In this document: piece by piece, positions 1 through 7,591 of the stretch
Position numbering within the stretch: position 1 is the first letter of the stretch
Layout of the letters: the number at the start of each line of letters is the position of its first letter
Assembly: GCA_964531165.1 (NCBI GenBank)
Contig: CAZHEA010000008.1
Location: forward strand, 1 to 64,000
DNA length: 64,000 nt
DNA from: SZUA-229 sp964531165
Lineage (GTDB): Bacteria > Pseudomonadota > Gammaproteobacteria > SZUA-229
Reading direction: 5' to 3'
The notes under the pieces: generated by a model
Database searches by the model: none
Seen by the model: only the letters and a program-made list of their open reading frames with translations
What the model was told of the DNA's origin: nothing
Made by a program: the position numbers and the translations under genes

Positions 1-761
1 TTTTTGGTGACCGTAACAAGATTCACATCATCAACTTAGAAAAAACCCTGCCTATGTTCAACGACGCGTTGAATGCGATCAGCAAAATTGCTGCTGCTAA
101 TGGCAAGATCTTATTCGTAGGCACCAAGCGTGCAGCTCGCGGCGCCATCGCTGAAGAAGCCGCTCGTTGTGGTATGCCTTTCGTTAATCACCGTTGGTTA
201 GGTGGTATGTTGACTAACTTCAACACAGTGCGTCAGTCTATCCGTCGTCTTAAAGAACTAGAAACCATGTCTACAGATGGTTCATTTGACAAGATGATCA
301 AAAAAGAAGCCTTAACCAGAACCCGTGAAATGGAAAAACTTGATAAAACCTTAGGTGGTATCAAGGACATGGGCGGCCTGCCTGATGCGGTTTTTGTTAT
401 CGATACAGGTAATGAAAGCATTGCAGTTCACGAAGCGAAAGTTTTAGGTATTCCTACTATCGGTGTAGTTGATACAAATAACTCACCTGACGATGTTGAT
501 TACATTGTTCCGGGTAACGATGACGCGATTCGTTCTATTAAGCTTTATATCGAAGCGGTTGCTGATGCAATCATCGAAGGTAAAGCTGCATCACTAAATA
601 TTGGTGCTGCCGAAGCAGAAGATGAAGTTGCGGCTAAAAAGCCAGCGCCTAAAAAGAAGGCAGCAGCAAAGAAAAAAGCGGCTCCTAAAACAGAAGCTGC
701 ATCTGAAGAAGCCGCACCTAAGGAAGAAGTTGCTGAAGCAGCACCGGCTGAAGATAAGTAA
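1..761 (+). CDS. rpsB: 30S ribosomal protein S2 (5' end outside window)
   Basis: Small-subunit ribosomal protein S2, which binds 16S rRNA and is needed to bring S1 to the 30S subunit. The reading frame is open from base 3, starting FGDRNKIHIINLEK, which aligns to about residue 32 of E. coli S2, so roughly 31 codons lie upstream of the window. Family motifs seen are ILFVGTKRAA, FVNHRWLGGMLTN, GGLPDAVFVID and VDYIVPGNDDAIR. The C-terminus is unusual: after the normal end the protein runs on for about 40 residues of Ala/Lys/Pro, then Ala/Glu/Pro repeats (first lysine-rich, then glutamate-rich). tsf follows in the usual rpsB-tsf arrangement, separated by a hairpin. Identification is certain; the role of the tail is unknown. 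Confidence 0.97.
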   Translation, partial: FGDRNKIHIINLEKTLPMFNDALNAISKIAAANGKILFVGTKRAARGAIAEEAARCGMPFVNHRWLGGMLTNFNTVRQSIRRLKELETMSTDGSFDKMIKKEALTRTREMEKLDKTLGGIKDMGGLPDAVFVIDTGNESIAVHEAKVLGIPTIGVVDTNNSPDDVDYIVPGNDDAIRSIKLYIEAVADAIIEGKAASLNIGAAEAEDEVAAKKPAPKKKAAAKKKAAPKTEAASEEAAPKEEVAEAAPAEDK

Positions 762-765
762 TCTG

Positions 766-795
766 ATAAGAGCAGGCCTGAGTGCCTGTTCTTAT
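766..795 (+). terminator. rpsB-tsf intercistronic hairpin (attenuator-like)
   Basis: A 12-bp stem (766-777 with 784-795, one G-T pair) and a 6-base loop lie directly after the rpsB stop. Only a weak, interrupted T-rich stretch follows. In other bacteria the rpsB-tsf gap holds a partial terminator that lowers tsf expression relative to rpsB; this one fits that role. Confidence 0.7.
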
Positions 796-884
796 TCTCA
801 TTCATTATATTTAAGAATGAGACTGCAAATAATCGAACAGGTGTAACCTGTTTCTACGAATAAATATTTAATGAGGTGAATACT

Positions 885-1763
885 ATGCAGATTACAGCTG
901 CCATGGTTAAAGAATTACGTGAGCGCACCGGCTCCGGTATGATGGAATGCAAACGCGCATTACAGGAAGTAGACGGCGATTTAGAAACAGCCATTGAAAA
1001 TATGCGCAAATCAGGTCTGGCAAAAGCTGACAAAAAAGCCAACCGTACAGCCGCTGAAGGTTTAGTGGGTATAGCATTAAGCGATGATAAAAAACAGTCT
1101 GCTATTGTAGAAATTAACTGCGAAACTGATTTTGTTTCCGGTGGTGATGAATTTAAAGCATTCACAAATGCGGTTGCTGCATGTGTGCTGGCTAACTCGC
1201 CGGCAGATGTTGAAGCATTAGGTGAAATGACATTAGACGATGGCAAGACCATTGAAGAAACCCGTCAGGGTATGGTTGCTAAAATCGGTGAAAATATCCA
1301 GGTGCGTCGTTTTGAGCGCAAGTCTACTGACGGTGCATTTGGTTCATATAACCACGGCGTTCGTATGGGCGTGCTGGTTGAGCTAAGCAAAGATGATGGT
1401 GATCTCATTAAAGATATCGCTATGCACATTGCGGCAACTAATCCGACCTGTGTAGCAGAAGCGGATGTGCCTGAAGAAATGCTGGCAAAAGAAAAAGATA
1501 TACTGGTTGCTCAAGCTAAAGAAAGTGGCAAACCGGATGATATTATCGAAAAGATGATTGGTGGACGTATTCGTAAGTATCTTGCGGAAATAACCTTAGT
1601 GGGTCAGCCATTTGTTAAAGACCCGGACCAGACAGTTGCACAGCTGCTGAAGTCTAAAGGTGCAGAAGTTAATAGCTTTACGCGCTTTGAAGTGGGTGAA
1701 GGTATTGAGAAGAAAGTCGAGAATTTCGCCGATGAAGTAATGGCCCAAATAAACGCAACCTAA
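885..1763 (+). CDS. tsf: Elongation factor Ts
   Basis: Guanine-nucleotide exchange factor that recycles EF-Tu-GDP to EF-Tu-GTP in the cytoplasm. It is 292 residues, close to the family norm of about 283-295. The N-terminal UBA-like module ITAAMVKELRERTGSGMMECKRAL is split here as ITAAMVKELRERTG and SGMMECKRAL, followed by the signature INCETDFV near residue 80. I chose the ATG at 885 because GAGGTG at 873-878 is a well-spaced ribosome-binding site for it; an in-frame GTG at 876 lies inside that site and would add three residues. It probably shares a transcript with rpsB through the leaky hairpin upstream. Confidence 0.97.
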   Translation: MQITAAMVKELRERTGSGMMECKRALQEVDGDLETAIENMRKSGLAKADKKANRTAAEGLVGIALSDDKKQSAIVEINCETDFVSGGDEFKAFTNAVAACVLANSPADVEALGEMTLDDGKTIEETRQGMVAKIGENIQVRRFERKSTDGAFGSYNHGVRMGVLVELSKDDGDLIKDIAMHIAATNPTCVAEADVPEEMLAKEKDILVAQAKESGKPDDIIEKMIGGRIRKYLAEITLVGQPFVKDPDQTVAQLLKSKGAEVNSFTRFEVGEGIEKKVENFADEVMAQINAT

Positions 1764-1764
1764 A

Positions 1765-1885
1765 AATAATGATTCAGCTTGCTCCTGTGTGCACGCAGCT
1801 CTTCGTTAGAAAATGGACACATACACTTGTATGCTTACATTTTCTGCCTTGATCTGCGCACACAGGAACAACCTGAGCCATTATT
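1765..1885. repeat. Long nested palindrome after tsf
   Basis: A 121-bp interrupted inverted repeat begins two bases after the tsf stop. Outer arms (1765-1777 and 1873-1885) match at 11 of 13 positions. A second pair (TCCTGTGTGC near 1782 and GCACACAGGA near 1857) is perfect, and a third pair AGAAAATG/CATTTTCT sits near the tip. It would fold into one long stepped hairpin. No T-tract follows, and the true terminator is separate (1928-1950). It could be a miniature mobile or REP-like element or a stable RNA 3' structure. Confidence 0.7.
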
Positions 1886-1927
1886 AAGTACTGGTTAGTA
1901 GTTTGAGTATTCAGGGATGACTAAAGG

Positions 1928-1950
1928 CCGGGATTTTTTCCCGGTTTTTT
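1928..1950 (+). terminator. Rho-independent terminator of rpsB-tsf
   Basis: A 6-bp GC-rich stem (CCGGGA, 1928-1933; TCCCGG, 1939-1944) with a five-T loop is followed immediately by six Ts. This is a textbook intrinsic terminator separating rpsB-tsf from the pyrH operon. Confidence 0.85.
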
Positions 1951-2041
1951 GTGTGTAAGGGAAGTGTACATTAATACTGTAGGAGCGGTCTTCAGATCGT
2001 GATTGGCGGCATAATAATCATAAAAATTGGACATAATAACA

Positions 2042-2767
2042 ATGAGCAATTCAAAATCTGTTTATAAGCGCGTTTTATTAAAGTTAAGCGGTGAAGCATT
2101 ACAGGGTTCACAGGAATCCGGTATTGATCCTGCTACTATCAAACGTGTTGCAAAAGAGGTAAAACAGGTTGTTGATTTAGGTATTGAAGTCGGTATTGTT
2201 ATTGGCGCGGGTAATATTTTTCGCGGTGCCGGCCTGGCTGAAGCAGGCATGGACAGAGTGACCGGCGATCACATGGGAATGCTGGCAACCGTAATGAATT
2301 GTCTGGCATTGCAGGATGCAGTTGAACGGGAAGGTCCGAGCTGCCGGGTCATGTCTGCATTGAGTATTCATCAGGTGTGTGAAGATTATGTGCGCCGGCG
2401 TGCGATTCGCCATCTTGAAAAAGGTCGGGTCGTTATCTTCGGTGCAGGCACTGGCAATCCATTTTTCACAACCGACAGTGCGGGTGCGCTACGTGCAATC
2501 GAAATTGAAGCGGATGTTTTAGTTAAGGCAACTAAAGTCGATGGTATTTACGATTCGGATCCAATGAAAAATCCGGATGCGAAACGTTTTGACACACTGA
2601 CGTATGATGAAGTGCTGGTGAAAAATTTAGCAGTAATGGATGCCACTGCCATTGTTTTATGTAAAGAGCAGAGTATGCCGCTGCGTATCTTTAATTTAAA
2701 TGAATCCGGTGATCTGGTACGTGCAATGACAGATAAGTCGATTGGTACATCAGTTGTACCGGCATAA
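2042..2767 (+). CDS. pyrH: UMP kinase
   Basis: Bacterial hexameric uridylate kinase, phosphorylating UMP to UDP with ATP in pyrimidine nucleotide synthesis. It belongs to the amino-acid kinase fold. Motifs are VLLKLSGEAL at the N-terminus (ATP site), GAGNIFRG near residue 60, DHMGMLATVMN, and GTGNPFFTTD in the second half. With the ATG at 2042 the protein is 241 residues, the same length as the E. coli enzyme, so I prefer this to the TTG 15 bases upstream. It opens a long co-oriented run, pyrH-frr-uppS-cdsA-dxr-rseP-bamA-skp, and frr starts about 31 bases after its stop. Confidence 0.97.
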   Translation: MSNSKSVYKRVLLKLSGEALQGSQESGIDPATIKRVAKEVKQVVDLGIEVGIVIGAGNIFRGAGLAEAGMDRVTGDHMGMLATVMNCLALQDAVEREGPSCRVMSALSIHQVCEDYVRRRAIRHLEKGRVVIFGAGTGNPFFTTDSAGALRAIEIEADVLVKATKVDGIYDSDPMKNPDAKRFDTLTYDEVLVKNLAVMDATAIVLCKEQSMPLRIFNLNESGDLVRAMTDKSIGTSVVPA

Positions 2768-2798
2768 TAGTCTTCAAAAATAGTTTGGGAGAAATACA

Positions 2799-3356
2799 AT
2801 GATTGATGAAATAATCCAGGACGCACAAACACGTATGAGTAAAAGCGTGGATTCCCTGAGAACTGAACTAACAAAAATTCGTACCGGCCGTGCACATCCC
2901 AGCTTGCTAGATCAGGTGATGGTAGATTATTACGGCAGCATGACACCCATTAAACAGGTGGCGAATGTAGTCGCAGAAGATTCAAGAACACTGGCGGTAA
3001 CCCCCTGGGAGAAACCGATGGTAGGTGCCATTGAAAAAGCCATTATGACGGCTAATCTGGGTTTAAATCCTGCATCGCAGGGCACGGTGATTCGCGTGCC
3101 AATGCCGATGTTAACTGAAGAGCGTCGCCGTGATTTAGTTAAGGTTGTTAAATCTGAAGGTGAAGCAGGTAAAGTTGCGGTGAGAAATATTCGTCGTGAT
3201 GCTAATAGTGATTTTAAAGATCTTCTAAAAGAGAAAGAAATATCAGAAGACGAAGCCCGTAATGCGGAAGAGGGTGTTCAAAAATTAACCGATAAATATG
3301 TTGCTGAAATTGATAAATTGCTGGAAGCAAAAGAAAAGGAAATGATGGAAATTTAG
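2799..3356 (+). CDS. frr: Ribosome recycling factor
   Basis: Releases ribosomes from mRNA after termination together with EF-G. It is 185 residues, exactly the usual length. It shows the family features: an N-terminal helix with MSKSVDSLRTELTKIRTGR (given here as MSKSVDSLRTEL and KIRTGRAHPSLL), the DYYGS segment, PMPMLTEERRRDLVK, and a C-terminal long helix with VRNIRRDAN. A clear ribosome-binding site (GGGAGA) sits before the ATG. Its place between pyrH and uppS is the standard gammaproteobacterial order. Confidence 0.97.
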   Translation: MIDEIIQDAQTRMSKSVDSLRTELTKIRTGRAHPSLLDQVMVDYYGSMTPIKQVANVVAEDSRTLAVTPWEKPMVGAIEKAIMTANLGLNPASQGTVIRVPMPMLTEERRRDLVKVVKSEGEAGKVAVRNIRRDANSDFKDLLKEKEISEDEARNAEEGVQKLTDKYVAEIDKLLEAKEKEMMEI

Positions 3357-3394
3357 TTTTTTCATCTGATACTTTAAGGTTTAATATTAAATAA

Positions 3395-4165
3395 ATGTCA
3401 GTTACCTCAATTAAGCAAACAGAGCAGGACAACGACCGGCCAAAACATATTGTCGTGGTTATGGATGGTAATGGTCGTTGGGCAAAGAAACGTTTAATGC
3501 CACGCACTGCCGGGCATCATGCAGGTGTCAAAGCTACGCGCAATATAGTAGAAAATGCGATTAAAGAAAAAATACAGGCGTTAACGTTATTTGCTTTTAG
3601 TAGTGAAAACTGGAAGCGTCCTGAGCAGGAAGTCAGTAGTCTGATGGCGCTGTTTGTTTCTACATTGCAATCCGAAGTTAAATCATTACATAAACAAGAC
3701 GTGCGAATACGCTTTATTGGCGAGTGCGGTGCGTTTTCTGAAAAATTACAGAAACAGATTAAGTCTGCAAAAGAACTCACCGAAAATAATACAGGTCTAC
3801 AATTAAATATTGCAGTTAATTACGGCGGGCGCTGGGATATTGCGCAAGCCTGTAAAGCTATTGTTAAAAAAATTCAGCTCGGTGAGTTGCAGGTTACAGA
3901 TATTGATGCCGAGCTAATTGATGATTACGTTTGTTTAACCGAGTTACCGGAACCGGATTTATTTATTCGTACCGGTGGTGAGATGCGTATTAGTAATTTT
4001 TTAATCTGGCAGCTCGCGTATACTGAATTATATTTCTCAGATGTGCTCTGGCCTGATTTTAAGTCAGATGAATTTTCAGCCGCTTTAAACTGGTATGCTA
4101 CTCGTCAGCGACGCTTTGGCAAAACCGGTGAGCAGGTTGAACCAACACAAACTCAACAGGTTTAA
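3395..4165 (+). CDS. uppS: Undecaprenyl diphosphate synthase (isoprenyl transferase)
   Basis: Cis-prenyltransferase that extends farnesyl diphosphate with isopentenyl units to C55 undecaprenyl diphosphate, the lipid carrier for peptidoglycan and O-antigen. It is 256 residues (E. coli 253). The catalytic aspartate is in VVMDGNGRWA (Asp24). Substrate-binding motifs FAFSSENWKRP and FIRTGGEMRISNFLIWQ are present. The ribosome-binding site before the ATG is weak. It lies 6 bases from cdsA, so the two are surely translated from the same message. Confidence 0.97.
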   Translation: MSVTSIKQTEQDNDRPKHIVVVMDGNGRWAKKRLMPRTAGHHAGVKATRNIVENAIKEKIQALTLFAFSSENWKRPEQEVSSLMALFVSTLQSEVKSLHKQDVRIRFIGECGAFSEKLQKQIKSAKELTENNTGLQLNIAVNYGGRWDIAQACKAIVKKIQLGELQVTDIDAELIDDYVCLTELPEPDLFIRTGGEMRISNFLIWQLAYTELYFSDVLWPDFKSDEFSAALNWYATRQRRFGKTGEQVEPTQTQQV

Positions 4166-4171
4166 TGCGTA

Positions 4172-4990
4172 ATGCTTAAACAACGAGTGTTAACTGCAAT
4201 TCCTCTGGCTGCCCTGGTTGTCTGGAGTATTCTCACCCAGTCTGAAGTTGTTATATTTAACTCGTTGCTGGTAATGATACTGATTTCAGGTTGGGAGTGG
4301 GCCAGATTAAGCGGTATTGAAAATGTTTTTCTACGAATTATTTATGCGGGTGCTATTGCCATAGCTGCATATTTTTCACAGATAGCATTGGCCGGCCATA
4401 CTCAGTGGTTAAATATAGTATTGAGTGTAATGATTCTGGTTTGGCTATATGCTATTTATCAGATGTTATCGAAGGGCCCGCAACCGGTTAATCAATCTTT
4501 ATCGGTGGCTAAATTAATATTTGGTTTTTTAGCATTGATTGCTCCGGTTATTGCATTAATGTCTGTGCGTGCTGAAAGCGCACAATGGTTGTTTTATTGT
4601 CTGAGTATTGTCTGGATTGCGGATATAGGTGCTTATTTCTCAGGTAAGCGTTTTGGTAAAACCAAACTGGCGCCTGGACTCAGTCCGGGGAAAACCAGAG
4701 AAGGTCTGTACGGAGCAATTTTTGCCACCACAATTTATAGTATTCTTGCGGGCCTGCTTTTTGAGTTATCCGTCTTTGAAGTTTTTCTATTAATTATTAT
4801 CACTATTCTAGCGGCATTAATTTCTGTTGCTGGCGACCTGTTTGTTAGCTTGTTAAAACGGGAAAAAGATTTAAAAGATACGGGTAATATATTGCCGGGA
4901 CATGGCGGAATTCTAGATCGAATAGATAGTGTTTTGACATCTGCTCCTTTACTGGCGTTGTTATTAAATCTGGTGGTTTTTAATGTCTAG
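4172..4990 (+). CDS. cdsA: Phosphatidate cytidylyltransferase (CDP-diglyceride synthase)
   Basis: Integral inner-membrane enzyme making CDP-diacylglycerol from phosphatidic acid and CTP, the branch point of phospholipid synthesis. It is 272 residues with about eight hydrophobic segments. The CdsA signature is visible near the C-terminus as LKREKDLKDTGNILPGHGG followed by ILDRIDS. The gene overlaps the start of dxr by 8 bases, indicating translational coupling. Confidence 0.96.
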   Translation: MLKQRVLTAIPLAALVVWSILTQSEVVIFNSLLVMILISGWEWARLSGIENVFLRIIYAGAIAIAAYFSQIALAGHTQWLNIVLSVMILVWLYAIYQMLSKGPQPVNQSLSVAKLIFGFLALIAPVIALMSVRAESAQWLFYCLSIVWIADIGAYFSGKRFGKTKLAPGLSPGKTREGLYGAIFATTIYSILAGLLFELSVFEVFLLIIITILAALISVAGDLFVSLLKREKDLKDTGNILPGHGGILDRIDSVLTSAPLLALLLNLVVFNV

Positions 4991-6188
4991 CCAGTTTAAT
5001 TTACAGGGTGTTTGTATTCTAGGCTCCACCGGTACAATTGGGGTGAATACGCTGGATGTTATTAAGCGTCATGCTGACCGTTATAAAGTTATTGCGCTAA
5101 CCGCTAATAAGGCGGATGAAAAACTATTTCAGCAGTGTGTTGAGTTTAATCCATTGTATGCAGTGTTGGTAAATGCTGATGCGGCACAGCGCCTTGAGTT
5201 GAAACTTGAACAAGCAGGTATAAATACAGAAGTTTTATACGGTGTTAAGTCTTTAGAGAAAGTAGCCGGCCTCGATGAAGTTGATCAGGTTATGGCCGCA
5301 ATTGTGGGTGCGGCGGGTTTATTGCCGACACTGGCTGCGGCTCGAGCAGGTAAGCGTATTTTACTGGCTAATAAAGAAGCACTGGTTATGTCCGGTGATA
5401 TTTTTATGAAAGAAGTTGAAAAGCACAATGCAGAGCTATTACCCATTGATTCCGAGCATAACGCGATTTTTCAATGTATGCCTGTACACTTTGATTCAGG
5501 CTTGCAGCAGGTTGGTGTAAATAAAATATTACTAACCGCCAGTGGTGGTCCTTTTAGAACTCGTGATATTGACTCATTGCATAATGTGACGCCTGCAGAA
5601 GCGGTGGCTCATCCTAACTGGGTGATGGGGCAAAAAATTTCTGTTGATTCGGCAACCATGATGAATAAGGGGCTGGAAGTAATAGAAGCTTGCTGGTTAT
5701 TTAAAACTGAGCCTTCAATGATTCAGGTGGTATTGCATTCACAAAGTATTATACATTCAATGGTGAGTTATACGGATGGTTCTGTGCTGGCTCAAATGGG
5801 CAATCCGGATATGCGAACGCCAATTGCACATGCGATGGCCTGGCCGCAAAGAATGCCTTCAGGTGTTGAACCTTTAGATATTTTTGAGGTCGCAAAGCTG
5901 GAGTTTGAAAAACCTGATTTTATACGCTTTCCCTGTCTGGCTATGGCATACGAGGCGCTTAATGAGGGGGGGACGGCAACCGCTACTTTAAATGCGGCAA
6001 ATGAAATTGCCGTTGATGCTTTTTTAAATAAACAATTAAGTTTTACAAATATATCCAGAGTAATAGAAAAAACACTGGAACAATCAAAAAATGTTGAGGC
6101 AGAAAATTTGCAAATTATATTAGATGCTGATGCAGATGCTCGTCAGGTATCCACCGACTGGGTAAAAAAGCTGGAGTTTAATCGATGA
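4983..6188 (+). CDS. dxr: 1-deoxy-D-xylulose 5-phosphate reductoisomerase
   Basis: Second enzyme of the MEP isoprenoid pathway: rearranges and reduces DXP to 2-C-methyl-D-erythritol 4-phosphate using NADPH and a divalent metal. It is 401 residues. The NADPH-binding loop is LGSTGTIGVNTLDV at the N-terminus. The metal/substrate region has LLANKEALVM, PIDSEHNAIFQ and the flexible loop with SASTMMNKGLEVIEA-like DSATMMNKGLEVIEA. It overlaps cdsA upstream (8 bases) and rseP downstream (4 bases). Placing it beside uppS puts precursor and carrier-lipid synthesis on one transcript. Confidence 0.97.
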   Translation: MSSQFNLQGVCILGSTGTIGVNTLDVIKRHADRYKVIALTANKADEKLFQQCVEFNPLYAVLVNADAAQRLELKLEQAGINTEVLYGVKSLEKVAGLDEVDQVMAAIVGAAGLLPTLAAARAGKRILLANKEALVMSGDIFMKEVEKHNAELLPIDSEHNAIFQCMPVHFDSGLQQVGVNKILLTASGGPFRTRDIDSLHNVTPAEAVAHPNWVMGQKISVDSATMMNKGLEVIEACWLFKTEPSMIQVVLHSQSIIHSMVSYTDGSVLAQMGNPDMRTPIAHAMAWPQRMPSGVEPLDIFEVAKLEFEKPDFIRFPCLAMAYEALNEGGTATATLNAANEIAVDAFLNKQLSFTNISRVIEKTLEQSKNVEAENLQIILDADADARQVSTDWVKKLEFNR

Positions 6189-7558
6189 GTGGTGGTGTTT
6201 TACATAACTTGTTTTTCTTTATAGTCGCAATTGGTGTACTAGTTGCGTTTCATGAGTTTGGTCATTACTGGGTAGCACGTTTATTAAAAGTAAAAGTGTT
6301 ACGTTTTTCCATTGGATTTGGTAAGCCATTGTTTACCTGGAAAAAACAAAGAGGTGAAGACCTGATTGAGTTCGTGGTTGCTGCTATTCCATTGGGTGGC
6401 TATGTAAAAATGCTCGATGAAAGAGAAGGTGAAGTTGACGAGTCGTTAAGGCATCGCGCTTTTAATACACAACCTGTGGCAACCCGTTTTGCTATTGTTG
6501 CTGCCGGCCCGATATTCAATTTTATTCTCGCCGCCTTTTTCTATTTTATTTTTTTTCTCAATGGTGAAGATGGTATACGGCCAGTTATAGCGACACCGGA
6601 TATTGAGTCGGTTGCTGCTCAGGCAGGGTTTAAAGATGGCGATGAAATTCTTTCACTGGGAGATACGCAGGTCAAAACCTGGCAGGCCTTTCGAATTGCA
6701 TTGATTGATCAGGGTATAGATGGCGGCACTTTATCGGTCACAGTTAAAGATGCTGGTCTTTCTATTATCGATCGGCAGGTTTCGATTGGTGATATACATA
6801 TCCTTAATGAGAAGCAGGATGTAACTGAGCTACTGGGCTTTAAACTTTGGAAGCCGCAAGTCCCCGCACAAATTGGTGGCATTACCCCGGATAGCGCTTC
6901 AGCTGATGCGGGTTTGCAGGCAAAAGATCAGGTCGTCTCTATTGATGGGCAAGCGGTTGAGAGCTGGCAGGCACTGGTAGAGATAGTTCAAAATAGTGCA
7001 GGTAAGTCGCTTGATTTTGTGGTGCTTCGTGATGGTGTTGAGCATTCATTCGCGCTTACGCCAAGAGAGAAAGATAATGGTGAAAAAATTATTGGATTTA
7101 TGGGAGCCTATCCAGAAATTTCTGCTGAGGTTATCAATAAAACCAGAACCAGAGTAGAGTACAGTCCGCTTGGTGCGCTGCTGCGCGGGGTGCAGGAAAC
7201 CTGGTTATTTTCTACATTAACATTAAAAGTGTTAGGTAAAATGCTGGTTGGCGAAGCTGCATTGGAGAATATATCCGGGCCGATAACGATTGCACAGTAC
7301 GCGGGAATTACAGCGAGTATTGGTGTCTTTACATATATAAAGTTTTTGGCAATGATATCGGTTAGTTTGGGTGTTTTAAACCTGCTACCTGTACCCATGC
7401 TGGATGGTGGGCATTTAATGTATTATCTGATTGAAATTGTTAAAGGATCACCTGTTTCACAAAAATTTGAAGAGCTAGGGCAGAGGCTGGGGCTGACATT
7501 ATTATTTTTATTAATGAGTCTGGCTATTTTTAATGATATACAGCGTTTAATTAATTAA
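6185..7558 (+). CDS. rseP: RIP metalloprotease RseP (site-2 protease)
   Basis: Inner-membrane zinc protease that cleaves anti-sigma-E factor RseA after DegS and also clears remnant signal peptides. It is 457 residues (E. coli 450). The zinc motif HEFGH is at residues 23-27 in the first membrane helix. Two PDZ domains occupy roughly residues 115-205 and 215-310. The second zinc-site motif PVPMLDGGHL lies near residue 395, in the C-terminal membrane part. The ATGA overlap with dxr shows coupled translation; bamA follows 33 bases later. It links envelope stress sensing with the outer-membrane assembly genes it helps control. Confidence 0.97.
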   Translation: MSGGVLHNLFFFIVAIGVLVAFHEFGHYWVARLLKVKVLRFSIGFGKPLFTWKKQRGEDLIEFVVAAIPLGGYVKMLDEREGEVDESLRHRAFNTQPVATRFAIVAAGPIFNFILAAFFYFIFFLNGEDGIRPVIATPDIESVAAQAGFKDGDEILSLGDTQVKTWQAFRIALIDQGIDGGTLSVTVKDAGLSIIDRQVSIGDIHILNEKQDVTELLGFKLWKPQVPAQIGGITPDSASADAGLQAKDQVVSIDGQAVESWQALVEIVQNSAGKSLDFVVLRDGVEHSFALTPREKDNGEKIIGFMGAYPEISAEVINKTRTRVEYSPLGALLRGVQETWLFSTLTLKVLGKMLVGEAALENISGPITIAQYAGITASIGVFTYIKFLAMISVSLGVLNLLPVPMLDGGHLMYYLIEIVKGSPVSQKFEELGQRLGLTLLFLLMSLAIFNDIQRLIN

Positions 7559-7591
7559 GCGTTGTTTTAAACATATTTATTTGGCGAAATT

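Noticed and set aside
601..846. Lys/Arg/Leu-rich 81-codon open frame overlapping the end of rpsB
   Set aside because: It is an out-of-frame shadow of the Ala/Lys-rich S2 tail; composition follows from the repeat.
1978..2010. Sequence resembling a Pseudomonas-type REP (GTAGGAGCGG...ATCG) before pyrH
   Set aside because: Only one copy seen, and its arms pair poorly; too weak to annotate.
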